Positions 8,799-17,389 of a stretch of 64,000 nt of DNA are shown here, piece by piece. The position numbers and the translations under genes were made by a program. The stretch spans positions 1 to 64,000 of the forward strand of contig NZ_FYEE01000014.1 of the NCBI RefSeq assembly GCF_900187645.1, given 5' to 3'. The notes under the pieces were generated by a model that ran no database searches, was not told the DNA's origin, and saw only the letters and a program-made list of their open reading frames with translations. The stretch comes from Pseudomonas sp. Irchel 3E20. Lineage in GTDB: Bacteria > Pseudomonadota > Gammaproteobacteria > Pseudomonadales > Pseudomonadaceae. Positions within the stretch are counted from its first letter, which is position 1, and each line of letters begins with the position of its first letter.

Positions 8799-9832
8799 CA
8801 ATACACCTCGACCGCGTGGCTCTGTCGGGCCACCAGTTCACCGATGGGGGCCAGGTCCAGGCCCAGTTCGGCGACGACGGCCAGGAAGGCTGCGTTGCCC
8901 TCGGGGCTCACGGCCACCAGCAGGCCACCGCTGGTTTGCGGGTCGCACAGCACACGCTTGTGCAGCTCTTGCAGGCGCCCGAGCCTGGCGGCGTAACTGT
9001 CGAAGTTGCGCAAGGTGCCACCGGGCACGCAGCCCTGCTCCAGGTAGTACTCCACCCCCGGCAGGCGCGGCACGCGGTCGTACTCGATGCGCGCCGTGAG
9101 GCCGCTGCCGTCGGCCATCTCCACCAAATGGCCGAGCAGGCCGAAACCGGTGACATCGGTCATGGCCGTCACCCCGTCGAGCTTGCCGAAACGGCTGCCG
9201 GGGGTGTTGAGGGTGCACATCCAGTCGCGGGCCAGGCCCACATCGGCGGCGCGCAACTTGCCCTTTTTCTCCGCCGTGGTCAGCACGCCGATGCCCAGGG
9301 GCTTGGTCAGGTACAGCAGGCAACCTTCAGTGGCGGTGTCGTTGCGCTTCATGTGGCGCTTGTGCACCAGGCCGGTCACGGCCAGGCCGAAAATCGGCTC
9401 CGGGGCGTCGATGGAATGACCGCCGGCCAGGGGGATGCCGGCGGCGTCGCACACCGCGCGGCCACCGCGGATCACCTCGCGGGCGACTTCCGCGGCCAGC
9501 AGGTTGACGGGCCAGCCGAGAATCGCAATGGCCATCAGCGGGTCGCCGCCCATGGCGTAGATGTCGCTGATGGCGTTGGTGGCGGCGATGCGCCCGAAAT
9601 CGAAGGGATCATCGACAATCGGCATGAAAAAATCAGTGGTGGAAACGACGCCGCGCTCGTCATCGATGGCGTACACCGCCGCGTCGTCGCGCGAGCTGTT
9701 GCCCACCCACAATTTTGGGTCCAGGTTCTGCGCGCCACTGCCGGCCAGGATCACCTCCAGCACCTGGGGCGATATCTTGCAGCCACAGCCTGCGCCGTGG
9801 CTGTACTGGGTCAGGCGGATGGGCTCGGACAT
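8798..9832 (-). CDS. selD: Selenophosphate synthetase (selenide, water dikinase)
   Basis: A 344-aa enzyme that makes selenophosphate from selenide and ATP, the selenium donor for MnmH and, where present, selenoprotein synthesis. The active-site loop HGAGCGCK gives catalytic Cys16 and Lys19; the catalytic position is Cys, not selenocysteine. The Asp-rich magnesium/ATP-binding region (SRDDAAVY, TTDFF) and the AIR-synthase-like domains (GGDPL, LAGGHSID, TDVTGFGLLGH) are complete. First gene of the selD-mnmH operon. Confidence 0.97.
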   Translation of the reverse strand: MSEPIRLTQYSHGAGCGCKISPQVLEVILAGSGAQNLDPKLWVGNSSRDDAAVYAIDDERGVVSTTDFFMPIVDDPFDFGRIAATNAISDIYAMGGDPLMAIAILGWPVNLLAAEVAREVIRGGRAVCDAAGIPLAGGHSIDAPEPIFGLAVTGLVHKRHMKRNDTATEGCLLYLTKPLGIGVLTTAEKKGKLRAADVGLARDWMCTLNTPGSRFGKLDGVTAMTDVTGFGLLGHLVEMADGSGLTARIEYDRVPRLPGVEYYLEQGCVPGGTLRNFDSYAARLGRLQELHKRVLCDPQTSGGLLVAVSPEGNAAFLAVVAELGLDLAPIGELVARQSHAVEVY

Positions 9833-9965
9833 GGGGTGTACCTCTGCAAGTGGAGGGCCGCGATTCTAGCAGAAGCGCCACCCGCCCCCGGGCGAGGTGC
9901 AATCAAAGTGAATTTTCCAGCGCCGCGGGGATCAGTCGTTAAACAACAGGGAGGATTACACGGGC

Positions 9966-10193
9966 ATGAACAACGCAAAACTTTTCGTCATTGAGTACCG
10001 CCTGCACGGACAACCCAAGTCATTCATCATCCGCCAGGACAAAATGAACGACGCGGAGGCCTGGCACTGGGCCAGTTGCGATGCGGGCGTGGGCAGGATC
10101 GGCCGCTTCGGCCTGGAAAAAGTCAAGAAAACCACCCCGCCGCTGGCCCGCCAGTACGGCATCGAAGACGTTACGTGGCGCCTATCCAGCTGA
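9966..10193 (+). CDS. Small conserved protein (DUF6555-like)
   Basis: A 75-aa protein without signal peptide or membrane segment. It is rich in Lys, Trp and charged residues and is preceded by GGAGG about a dozen bases before the ATG. It resembles a short conserved Pseudomonas family that I recall as DUF6555, of unknown function; that name is from memory and not certain. The gene is monocistronic, followed at once by a palindromic element. Confidence 0.65.
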   Translation: MNNAKLFVIEYRLHGQPKSFIIRQDKMNDAEAWHWASCDAGVGRIGRFGLEKVKKTTPPLARQYGIEDVTWRLSS

Positions 10194-10206
10194 CCCGCCG
10201 CAGCGT

Positions 10207-10242
10207 GTAGGTAGCAAGCGGGCGAGCCCGCCTGCTACCTAC
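10207..10242. repeat. REP-like palindrome
   Basis: A 36-base near-perfect palindrome (GTAGGTAGCA ... TGCTACCTAC around GCGGGC/GCCCGC). The core matches the TAGCAAGCGGGC class of repeats at 19702 and 54563. Lying 14 bases after a stop codon, it could also act as an mRNA-stabilising 3' hairpin; no T-run follows. Confidence 0.75.
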
Positions 10243-10300
10243 GCACACTCGCCGGCGGTCTTGGGGCATGATGGCCAGCATCGGCCCCAGGAGTGCGGCA

Positions 10301-11035
10301 ATGCACAACACCCCCACAGTTTCCCTTGCCTTGCGCTCCTATTCGGGCCAGGTCGAGTTGCATGACCACCACTTCCACCAGATCGTACTGCCCCAATCGG
10401 GCGCGATGCAGATCGAGCTCGACGGCCGCGCCGGCCAGGTCGACTGGCGCCAGGGCGTAGTGATTCCCGCCGGAGCGCGCCACGCCTTCATGGCCCAAAG
10501 CAACAACAGCTTCTTGGTGCTGGACGTGCCCCTGGCCCAAACCGTGGCCGGGCCGTTGAGCGAACAGCGCTTCTTCGCCGTGGCGCCGGATATCCGCCAT
10601 TTGCTGGATTACGCCAGCCGCAGCGCGCCGCTGATGCTCGCCTCGCCCGCGCTGGCGGCGTCCTGGAGCACCTTGCTGCTGGCCTCCCTGACCCACACCC
10701 CGGCCAAGCCGCCCAGCCCGGACGCCCAGCTGTTGGCCCGCGTGCAGGAGTTCATGGCCCGGCACCTGGCCCGCGACCTCACGGCGCGGTGTATCGCCCA
10801 CGCTTGCGGCACCAGTGAGCGCAAGTTGTACCTCTTGCTGCGCGAGCACCTGGGCTGCACGCCGTTCACCTACCTCACCCGGTTGCGCCTGGACCGCGCG
10901 GCAGACCTGCTGCGCGACACCCGCGTGAGCATCAGCGATATCGCCCAGCAGGTCGGTTACGCCGACCAAAGCGCCCTGACCCACGCCCTGAAAAAAAACC
11001 GCCAACTGACCCCCGGCGCACTGCGCAGGGGCTGA
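10301..11035 (+). CDS. AraC-family transcriptional regulator
   Basis: A 244-aa protein. The ATG at 10301 is chosen because CAGGAG lies seven bases upstream; starts at 10268/10271 have no such site. The N-terminal half is a cupin-like sensing domain (VELHDHHFHQIVLPQSG). The C-terminal 100 residues are the two helix-turn-helix motifs of AraC proteins, including ISDIAQQVGYADQSALTHA. It stands 98 bases before a YddG-type exporter on the same strand, so it may control that gene, but no operator is evident. Confidence 0.9.
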   Translation: MHNTPTVSLALRSYSGQVELHDHHFHQIVLPQSGAMQIELDGRAGQVDWRQGVVIPAGARHAFMAQSNNSFLVLDVPLAQTVAGPLSEQRFFAVAPDIRHLLDYASRSAPLMLASPALAASWSTLLLASLTHTPAKPPSPDAQLLARVQEFMARHLARDLTARCIAHACGTSERKLYLLLREHLGCTPFTYLTRLRLDRAADLLRDTRVSISDIAQQVGYADQSALTHALKKNRQLTPGALRRG

Positions 11036-11133
11036 TTTGGCAGCCCTGAACAAACCGCGTGCAGCCTGGCGCAAGATCGCCCTAGGTCCGGGCGCTATGC
11101 TGCCCGGCAACTTCCGACCTTCAGGCACGCACC

Positions 11134-12021
11134 ATGACCGCATGGCACACCCCGCCCAATCCGCATAGCGCCACCGCCATTGGCGTGATCGCGGTGTTCC
11201 TCTGGTCGTGCCTGGCCCTGCTGACGACCCTGACCGCCGGCATCCCGCCCTTCCAGTTGCTGGCCTCAAGCTTTGCCGTGGCGTTCGTCGCCAGCCTCGG
11301 GGTGCTGGGCTGGCGCGGGCGCGCGGGGTTTCGGGCATGGCGCCAGCCATGGGCGGTGTGGGTAACCGGGTTCGTAGGGATTTTCGCCTACCATGCGCTG
11401 TATTTTTTCGCCCTGAAAGCGGCCCCCGCCGCCGAAGCCAGCCTGATCGCCTACCTCTGGCCCCTGCTGATCGTGCTGCTGGCGGCGCTGAGCAGCGGCG
11501 AGCGGCTCAACCCCCGGCAATTGCTGGGGGCGCTGCTGGGCCTGGCGGGCACCGCGTTCATCATGCAACTGCGCAGCCATGACGCCGCCGGGGCCGCACC
11601 CATTGCCGGCTACGCGGCAGCCCTGGGCTGCGCCTTGGTGTGGTCGAGCTATTCGGTTATCAACCGGCGTTTCAGCACGGTGCCCAGCAGTTTCATCGGC
11701 GCGATCTGCGGCCTGGTGGCCGTGGCGGGGTTGGTGTGTCACCTGGCCTGGGAAACCACCGTGCAACCGGCCCCGAGCCAGTGGGCGGCTATCGTGGGCC
11801 TCGGTTTGGGGCCGGTGGGGCTGGCGTTTTTCGCCTGGGACCACGCCACCAAGCACGGCAGCCTGGCGATGCTCGGCGCCTTGTCCTACCTGGCGCCGCT
11901 GGTCTCCACCCTGCTGCTGATCGCCGTCGGCCAAAGCCAGGCCAGCGCGATTCTGATCGTGCCGGCACTGCTGATTATTAGCGGGGCAGTCATCGCAACA
12001 CGGCGCGACACGGCCTCTTGA
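11134..12021 (+). CDS. EamA/DMT-superfamily exporter, YddG-like
   Basis: A 295-aa inner-membrane protein with ten predicted helices in two EamA repeats. The motif ALYFFALKAAPAAEASLIAY in the first half and SSYSVINRRF/GLAFFAWDHATKHG in the second resemble YddG, the aromatic amino acid exporter, more than the generic RhaT-type members. The upstream AraC gene may be its regulator. Export of aromatic or other amino acids is inference from family. Confidence 0.85.
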   Translation: MTAWHTPPNPHSATAIGVIAVFLWSCLALLTTLTAGIPPFQLLASSFAVAFVASLGVLGWRGRAGFRAWRQPWAVWVTGFVGIFAYHALYFFALKAAPAAEASLIAYLWPLLIVLLAALSSGERLNPRQLLGALLGLAGTAFIMQLRSHDAAGAAPIAGYAAALGCALVWSSYSVINRRFSTVPSSFIGAICGLVAVAGLVCHLAWETTVQPAPSQWAAIVGLGLGPVGLAFFAWDHATKHGSLAMLGALSYLAPLVSTLLLIAVGQSQASAILIVPALLIISGAVIATRRDTAS

Positions 12022-12091
12022 ACATCGGGCTGGAGCCTGTCGCAAGAGCCGTGGGATGATGCCGCCCTTGCGACTCTCCCGGAGACCCCCC

Positions 12092-12670
12092 ATGTTCTTG
12101 CTCGGCAAAAAAGCCATTGTTTTGCTATTAGCGGCCAGCGCCAGTCTCGGCGTGCACGCGGCCCCCGCGCCTCACGTTACACAGCCCATTGCGGCTGCGC
12201 AGCAGGTCCAACTACTAGGGGGCAAGTTCACCCTCAAGCTGCCGCCGGGCTTTGAATCCAGCCCCCTGCCTGCGGGCGAAGCCGCCAGCGGCACGGCCGG
12301 GGCGACGGGCACGATGTACGCCAACCCGCAGACCCAAAGCGTGGTGCTGGTGGCCGAGAACCTGCGCACCGACGGCGTGACCATCAAGGACAACGACAAA
12401 ACCTTTCTCGACAGCGCCGCCAGTAACTTCCTCGACCAACAACGCAAGGCGCTGCCCGACTTCACCCAGCAGGACCAGAAGACCCTGACCCTGGGCGGCC
12501 TCGGCGTGCGCCAGATCGACAGCCACGCCACCCAGGGCGGCGGCAAGACCCTAAGCACCACCCTGCTGGCGGGATCGGGCAACCGCACCCTGGTGGTTCA
12601 GGTAATTTCCCGCGAAGACGCCTTGGCCAAGCACCGCGAACTGGTCAAGTGGATCACAGCCGTTAAATAA
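12092..12670 (+). CDS. Exported protein of unknown function
   Basis: A 192-aa protein starting at the ATG at 12092, with GGAG seven bases upstream. A signal peptide ends near VHAAPAP. The mature part, with KFTLKLPPGFE near its start and alternating beta-rich segments, is loosely like DcrB/PsbP-fold periplasmic proteins, but no signature decides. A GCCAGC/GCTGGC hairpin at about 12687-12706 lies between it and the convergent GNAT gene. Confidence 0.65.
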   Translation: MFLLGKKAIVLLLAASASLGVHAAPAPHVTQPIAAAQQVQLLGGKFTLKLPPGFESSPLPAGEAASGTAGATGTMYANPQTQSVVLVAENLRTDGVTIKDNDKTFLDSAASNFLDQQRKALPDFTQQDQKTLTLGGLGVRQIDSHATQGGGKTLSTTLLAGSGNRTLVVQVISREDALAKHRELVKWITAVK

Positions 12671-12722
12671 CTGCGGCCCAGGGCGCCAGCCTGTACCTGC
12701 TGGCACCCACGCAAAACGCTCA

Positions 12723-13253
12723 TTACGTCAGATCAGCCAGGTTCGCCTCACTGCGGTTCATGCGGTACAAGCGCACCGGCCGGTCATGGAAGTCCAGCAC
12801 CTGAAAATCCTTGAACCCGGCCTTTTGCGCGACCTTCAGCGAGGCACTGTGGGCCGGTTCGATAATCACCACTACCGAGGCCAATTGCCGGCGGCTGAAC
12901 ACATGCGCCAGCACACCCTTCACGGCTTCGGTGGCCAAACCCTGGTTCCAGAAGCGTCGGGCCAATCGATAACCGAGGTTGAGCTCCTGCACATCGCCAA
13001 CCTGCTCCGGGGATACTCCACAGAACCCCACGAACGCCTTGGAAGCCTTGTCCACCAAGGCCCAAGGCCCCATGCCGTGGGCGGCGTAGCAGTCCAGGCA
13101 AGCATTGAAGAAGCGGCGCGTGGCGTGCTCATCGCACACCCCTCCCACGGAAAAACGCATCACCTCGGGGTCGCTGAGCATTGCGCCCAACGCCGGCAGG
13201 TCTTCGCGGGTCAGTTGCCGCCCCAGCAGCCTAGGGGTTTCAAACAGGTACAT
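12723..13253 (-). CDS. GNAT N-acetyltransferase, RimJ/RimL-like
   Basis: A 176-aa protein starting at the ATG at 13253, which has AAGGAG upstream; the longer open frame does not. It has the typical start METPRL-like MYLFETPRLLGRQ and the GNAT segments LGYRLARRFWNQGLATEAV (acetyl-CoA loop) and NxxSLKVAQKAGF near the end, here HSASLKVAQKAGF. Such proteins acetylate amino groups of ribosomal proteins, amino acids or drugs. The substrate cannot be assigned. Confidence 0.85.
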   Translation of the reverse strand: MYLFETPRLLGRQLTREDLPALGAMLSDPEVMRFSVGGVCDEHATRRFFNACLDCYAAHGMGPWALVDKASKAFVGFCGVSPEQVGDVQELNLGYRLARRFWNQGLATEAVKGVLAHVFSRRQLASVVVIIEPAHSASLKVAQKAGFKDFQVLDFHDRPVRLYRMNRSEANLADLT

Positions 13254-13318
13254 GGCTGGCTCCTTGCCAGGCCCCATGAAAAACGTTCAGCGCTTGCACG
13301 CAGGCCGCTTTGGCGGGG

Positions 13319-13522
13319 CCAGGATCTGTGACCGTAAACGTCAAGGTTGAAGTATTTGGCCTACACCTGCTGGTACTTGCCATTGGGGCGGATTGGCTCG
13401 ATGGCACGATTGAAGCGCTCGGCCAACGCCGTATCGCCTTTGCCCGCCTCAGCGAGCATCGCGTCTAAGCACCCTGCCACCTCAAAGAGGCTGTTTCGCA
13501 GCACGTTGTTCAGTTGCCGCAG
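13319..13522 (-). pseudogene. Remnant of an ABC-type amino acid-binding protein (SBP family 3), C-terminus only
   Basis: On the minus strand one frame reads GDTALAERFNRAIEPIRPNG, then KYQQV, then a TAG stop at 13361-13363, then AKYFNLDVYG. This is the characteristic C-terminal end of HisJ/ArtJ-type periplasmic amino acid-binding proteins, in which the final block usually reads K-Y-x-x-I-x-AKYF. The stop sits where Gln is expected and needs a single CAG to TAG change. No start, signal peptide or lobe sequence remains upstream; homology fades beyond about 13522. It is a decayed fragment left after deletion, not an active gene. Confidence 0.7.
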
Positions 13523-13564
13523 CCCCGTTATAAAAAATCACTGTTTTATTGCCTGCTTCGAGGC

Positions 13565-14137
13565 CTACCGCGGCTTGCTGTGTTCCGCCGCGTGGAGCGC
13601 CAGGTAGGCGTCCAGGTCCGGGCCAGCCAAGCCGAGCAGGCCGACGATCTGCGCCATGAAGCTCACCGGTGCCGAACCCGGCGCCGTGACCACCCGGCCA
13701 TCGGCCACTGCATAAGGCACGTCCTGGTAGTGCGCGGCGCCGGCATAGCCGGTCTGCACCAAGTTAGCCGCCGAGTTGGAGGTGTGACGCAGGTGGTCCA
13801 GGATCCCGGCCTGGGCCAGCACCCGGGTGCCGTCGCAGATGCCTGCCACGATCAGGCCACGCTCATGGGCCTCGCGCACCAGGGCGCTGACGTCGGGGGC
13901 CTGTTCGGTCTGCCAGATCGTGCCGCCACAGACCATCAACAGGTCCACCTCATCGAGGCAGATGTCTTCGATCGCCAGGTGCGGGGTGACCGACAGACCG
14001 CCGCTGGAGGTCAGCGGTGCGCCACCGGGTGCGGCGTACAAGGTTTCGATACCGAAATAGCAACGGGCCGTAGAGTTAATCAGGGCGGTTTCCCAGTCGG
14101 AAAAATTCTCGGTAATCAGGGTGATGGCGCGGGTCAT
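13565..14137 (-). CDS. DJ-1/PfpI family (type 1 glutamine amidotransferase-like) protein
   Basis: A 190-aa cytosolic protein. The nucleophile elbow AGICDGT holds the conserved Cys, and LLMVCGGT, VVTAPGSA complete the DJ-1/PfpI fold. Members include glyoxalase III/deglycase-like chaperones, isonitrile hydratases and YoaZ/PfpI proteases; the active His of the last group is not obvious, so the biochemical role is open. Encoded 49 bases after cobF on the same strand and possibly read from the same transcript. Confidence 0.8.
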   Translation of the reverse strand: MTRAITLITENFSDWETALINSTARCYFGIETLYAAPGGAPLTSSGGLSVTPHLAIEDICLDEVDLLMVCGGTIWQTEQAPDVSALVREAHERGLIVAGICDGTRVLAQAGILDHLRHTSNSAANLVQTGYAGAAHYQDVPYAVADGRVVTAPGSAPVSFMAQIVGLLGLAGPDLDAYLALHAAEHSKPR

Positions 14138-14186
14138 GGGAAGTCCTTTTCGGATGGCAGGGGCGGGGAATCTAGCATGGCGCGGG

Positions 14187-14948
14187 TCAGTCGGGGTCGC
14201 GCAGCAAGTAAGTGTCCATGATCCAGCCGTTGGCCTGGCGTGCGGCCTGGCGGGTGCGCTGGATGTCGTCGGCGACCTCTTTGAGCGGCCCGGCGATGAG
14301 GATTTCGTCGGCCGTGCCCAGGTAGGCGCCCCAATAGATGTAGCGGTCGCGGTTGGCGACCTGCTGATAGGCGTCCTCGGCGTCGAGCATCACCACCAGA
14401 CTGTCGGCGTCGCTCACCTGCCCCGCCGCCAGGCGCCGGCCGGTGGTGATCTCGACACTGCGGCCGATGCGGTTGAGGGGTACTTTGTGCCGCGCCGCCA
14501 GGGCCTGCACGCTGGTGATACCGGGAATTACCTCGAACTCGAAGTGGCAGCGGCCCTCGGCGAGGATCGCACGCAGGATGCGGATGGTGCTGTCGTACAA
14601 CGCCGGGTCGCCCCAGGCCAGGAAAGCGCCGGTTTCGCCGTCGGCCAGCGCTTCGTCGATCAGGCGCTCGAAGGTGTTTTGCTTGTCGCGGTTGAGGTCC
14701 GCCACGCTGGCGCTGTAGTCCACACCGCCGCGCACGCGCTCGGGGCAGTGGGCTTCGATGAAGCGGTAAGCGCGCCCAGCACTGATGTAGCGCTGGCAGA
14801 TTTCGTGGCGCAGGTCGGTGAGTTTTTCCTTGGCTGGCCCCTTGTCCAGGATGAAAAAGCCATCGACCCGGTTCAGCGCATTGACCGCTTGCATCGTGAT
14901 GTACTCGGGGTCGCCGGCGCCGATGCCGATAATCAGGATTGTTTTCAT
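14187..14948 (-). CDS. cobF: Precorrin-6A synthase (deacetylating)
   Basis: A 253-aa S-adenosylmethionine-dependent methyltransferase of the aerobic cobalamin pathway; it methylates C-1 of precorrin-5 with loss of the acetyl group. The N-terminal SAM loop GIGAGDPEYIT, the LAWGDPALYDS segment and VIPGITSVQALAA are those of the precorrin methylase family, and the DRYIYWGAYLG end is CobF-like. It lies nine bases after a CobC-like phosphatase gene and outside the main cob cluster, which is not in this window. Confidence 0.93.
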   Translation of the reverse strand: MKTILIIGIGAGDPEYITMQAVNALNRVDGFFILDKGPAKEKLTDLRHEICQRYISAGRAYRFIEAHCPERVRGGVDYSASVADLNRDKQNTFERLIDEALADGETGAFLAWGDPALYDSTIRILRAILAEGRCHFEFEVIPGITSVQALAARHKVPLNRIGRSVEITTGRRLAAGQVSDADSLVVMLDAEDAYQQVANRDRYIYWGAYLGTADEILIAGPLKEVADDIQRTRQAARQANGWIMDTYLLRDPD

Positions 14949-14957
14949 GTGGTGCCT

Positions 14958-15509
14958 TCACTCCTCGCCAGGGGCCGGCAAGCGCAGGCGCCAGCGGCCA
15001 TTGAATTGCAAATGGATGCGCGCCAAGGGCTCGACATCGATCAGCGTGAACGCCCCCGGCGGGCCTTGCAGGGCATGCACCAGGGCCGCGCGCACCACCT
15101 GCGGGTGGCTCACCGCCAGCCAATGGCCGGGGCGGGCGGTGAGGCTGTCCATCCAGGTGCCGACCCGGTGGCATAACATCGCTATCGACTCGCCACCATG
15201 GGCCGCGCTGCTGCTGTCACTCAACCAGCACTCCAGGGCTGGGGCCTCGTCGCGTTGCAGCTGTTTGATCGGTAACCCGGCCCAGCGCCCCATATCGCAG
15301 TCGCGCAGTGCCGGCTCTAGGGTTGGCGCACAGCCAAACTGTGCGGCGGTCTGCCGGGCCCGCAGTTCAGGGGCGCTGAGCAGCTGCCAGGGCGGGGGCA
15401 GCATGGCAACTGCGCCTGGCTCCAGCAGCGGTTCGTCCAAGGCAAAACGCGCGAATTTCTGTGCTGCGGTGCGGCCATGGCAGACCAGGGTCAAGCGGGT
15501 GGCTAACAC
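14958..15509 (-). CDS. CobC-like histidine phosphatase (alpha-ribazole phosphatase candidate)
   Basis: A 183-aa protein. I start it at the GTG at 15509, preceded by GGAGG; the longer frame is not supported. The catalytic motif is degenerate: LVCHGRTAA stands where RHGxT is usual, so Cys replaces the Arg before the phospho-accepting His. The second His is in WLAVSHPQVVRAAL. The gene's position directly before cobF suggests a role in nucleotide-loop assembly of cobalamin, but the altered motif leaves room for a different phosphatase or a non-catalytic protein. Confidence 0.7.
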   Translation of the reverse strand: MLATRLTLVCHGRTAAQKFARFALDEPLLEPGAVAMLPPPWQLLSAPELRARQTAAQFGCAPTLEPALRDCDMGRWAGLPIKQLQRDEAPALECWLSDSSSAAHGGESIAMLCHRVGTWMDSLTARPGHWLAVSHPQVVRAALVHALQGPPGAFTLIDVEPLARIHLQFNGRWRLRLPAPGEE

Positions 15510-15713
15510 GGAGGGCCTCCATGGGGGAATCGAACGCTTCGGAATGTGGGGCTTTGTAGCATTTGTCGTGGGCATTTTCTCGGGTTCTTCCCCAATTGGT
15601 GCTTTTGCGGCCTAACGCTAGGCCCATAGCCGGCACGCGCTGCGCAAGCCTTGCTGTAAGGCAATTCTGCGTATTTTGAAGGGGTATCCACAGCAGCAAA
15701 AATTCACTAGACA

Positions 15714-15729
15714 TGTAGTGTTGATTACA
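15714..15729. promoter_or_regulatory. Candidate RpiR-type operator palindrome
   Basis: TGTAGT-GTTG-ATTACA is an inverted repeat of the form TGTARTN4AYTACA, 59 bases before the start of an RpiR-family gene. HexR-type RpiR regulators recognise a closely similar palindrome with a three-base centre. It is the natural candidate for autoregulation. A second weak palindrome, CACTAGACATGTAGTG, overlaps it. Confidence 0.45.
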
Positions 15730-15787
15730 CAAATACTGTTTTAACGGACTATGAAACAAAAACGACACTGCCCGTGCCGGAGCCAGG

Positions 15788-16642
15788 ATGCCCCCCCTCA
15801 GAGACTTGATAACCAGCGCTGCCTTGGATTTGACCCCCTCGGAACGCAAAGTCGTGCGTGCGCTGCTCGATCAGTACCCGCGCAACGGCTTGGGCGCCAT
15901 GTCCCGCCTCGCCGAGCGGGCCGGAGTCAGCGACCCCACCATCGTGCGCTTGGTCAAGAAACTCGGCTTCCCTGGCTACGCCGAATTCCAGGAAGCCCTG
16001 CTCAGCGACATGGACCAGCGCCTGCGCTCCCCCAGCGCCCTTTTGCAACAACATGCCCAGGTCCATCAGGACGATACCTGGGGCCAGTATTTGCACGACT
16101 GCCAACGCGCCCTTCAGGAAACCCAGGCCCTGACCCAGGCCGAAGACGTGCGCATCCTCGTGCAATGGCTGCTCGACAACCGCCACCTGGTGCATTGCTA
16201 TGGCGGCCGTTTCAGCCATCACCTGGCCCAATACCTGCTCAGCCACCTGCGCCTGTTCCGCCCCGGCTGCCAAGCCCTGGAAGACTGCGCTCGGCTGGCC
16301 GACGCCATGCTCCAGGTGCAGCACCACGACACCGTGGTGATCTTCGACTACCGCCGCTACGAGGCCCGTGCCCTGCGCGTGGCCACGGCGGCCAAGGCCC
16401 GGCATGCGCGGGTGGTGCTGTTCACTGATATCTACGCCTCGCCGTTGCGCGAATTGGCCGACCTGATAATCAGCGCGCCGGTGGCCTCGGGCGCGGCATT
16501 CGACACCCTGCTGCCGGCCATGGCTCAGGTCGAGGCGCTGATCGCCTGCATGACCCGCCGCAGCCCAGACCTGGCGGAGCGACTCGATAGCGTGGATGCC
16601 TTGCGCAACGAGTTCGGCGTCCACCTGCTGGAGGAAAGATGA
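15788..16642 (+). CDS. MurR/RpiR-family transcriptional regulator
   Basis: A 284-aa protein with an N-terminal RpiR helix-turn-helix domain (MSRLAERAGVSDPTIVRLVKK within, residues about 39-59) and a C-terminal SIS domain that binds phosphorylated sugars or related ligands (VHCYGGRFSHHLAQYLL and DTVVIFDYRRYEARALRVA). The ATG at 15788 is the only reasonable start. Its stop overlaps the ATG of the amidohydrolase gene (ATGA), so the two are co-translated and the regulator very likely controls its own operon. Relatives in proteobacteria often regulate amino acid use. Confidence 0.9.
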   Translation: MPPLRDLITSAALDLTPSERKVVRALLDQYPRNGLGAMSRLAERAGVSDPTIVRLVKKLGFPGYAEFQEALLSDMDQRLRSPSALLQQHAQVHQDDTWGQYLHDCQRALQETQALTQAEDVRILVQWLLDNRHLVHCYGGRFSHHLAQYLLSHLRLFRPGCQALEDCARLADAMLQVQHHDTVVIFDYRRYEARALRVATAAKARHARVVLFTDIYASPLRELADLIISAPVASGAAFDTLLPAMAQVEALIACMTRRSPDLAERLDSVDALRNEFGVHLLEER

Positions 16643-17385
16643 CCTTGCCCACTGCCGAAACCGGACTCTACGAACAGCCCCCATATACTTTGCACCACGA
16701 AGACTCGAGCCACCCGCTGATCCTCGTGTGCGAACACGCCAGCCGCTACATTCCGCCGGCCCTCAATGACCTGGGGCTGAGCCCGCAGGCTGCCGCCGAG
16801 CATATCGCCTGGGACATCGGCGCCCTGGAGCTGGCTCGCGGCTTGTCCCAGGCCCTGGGCGCGACCTTGCTCAGCGCCAACTATTCGCGCCTGCTGATCG
16901 ACCTTAACCGCCCACGCCACGCCGCCGACAGCATCCCGGTGCGTAGCGAGATCTACGATATCCCCGGCAACCAGGGCCTGAACGAGGCCGCCCGCGACTA
17001 CCGCCGCCAGTGCCTGTTCAAACCCTTCCACACCCGCCTGGGGGAACTGATCGAAGCACGCACCGTTGCGGGGCGCGAAGTGCGCGTCGTCGGCATCCAT
17101 AGCTTTACGCCGATCTATTTCGGCCAACCGCGCACACTGCAAGCCGGGGTGCTCTATGCTCGGGCACAGGCCTACGCCCAACGCGTGGTCGAAGGCCTGC
17201 AACGCCACGGCCTGAACGCGGCCGGTAACCAACCTTATGAAATCGACCCCCTGTCGGATATGACCGTGCCCGTGCACGGCGATGCCCGGGGGATCGATGC
17301 TGTATTGATCGAGGTGCGCAACGACCTGCTGCGCACCCCGCAAGCCGTGCAGCGCTGGACGGAGTATCTGGCGCCGCTGTTGTAA
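16639..17385 (+). CDS. N-formylglutamate amidohydrolase family protein
   Basis: A 248-aa enzyme of the HutG/FGase family. Visible motifs are LILVCEHASRYIPP at the N-terminus, HIAWDIGA (metal/active site), LIDLNRP, VGIHSFTPIY and a VEVRNDLL-like IEVRNDLL near the end. Family members hydrolyse N-formylglutamate or other N-acyl amino acids. It is not next to other histidine-utilisation genes; instead it shares an operon with an RpiR regulator and precedes an AruFG-like pair, which suggests deacylation of an N-acyl amino acid in that pathway. Confidence 0.88.
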   Translation: MTLPTAETGLYEQPPYTLHHEDSSHPLILVCEHASRYIPPALNDLGLSPQAAAEHIAWDIGALELARGLSQALGATLLSANYSRLLIDLNRPRHAADSIPVRSEIYDIPGNQGLNEAARDYRRQCLFKPFHTRLGELIEARTVAGREVRVVGIHSFTPIYFGQPRTLQAGVLYARAQAYAQRVVEGLQRHGLNAAGNQPYEIDPLSDMTVPVHGDARGIDAVLIEVRNDLLRTPQAVQRWTEYLAPLL

Positions 17386-17389
17386 ACCT

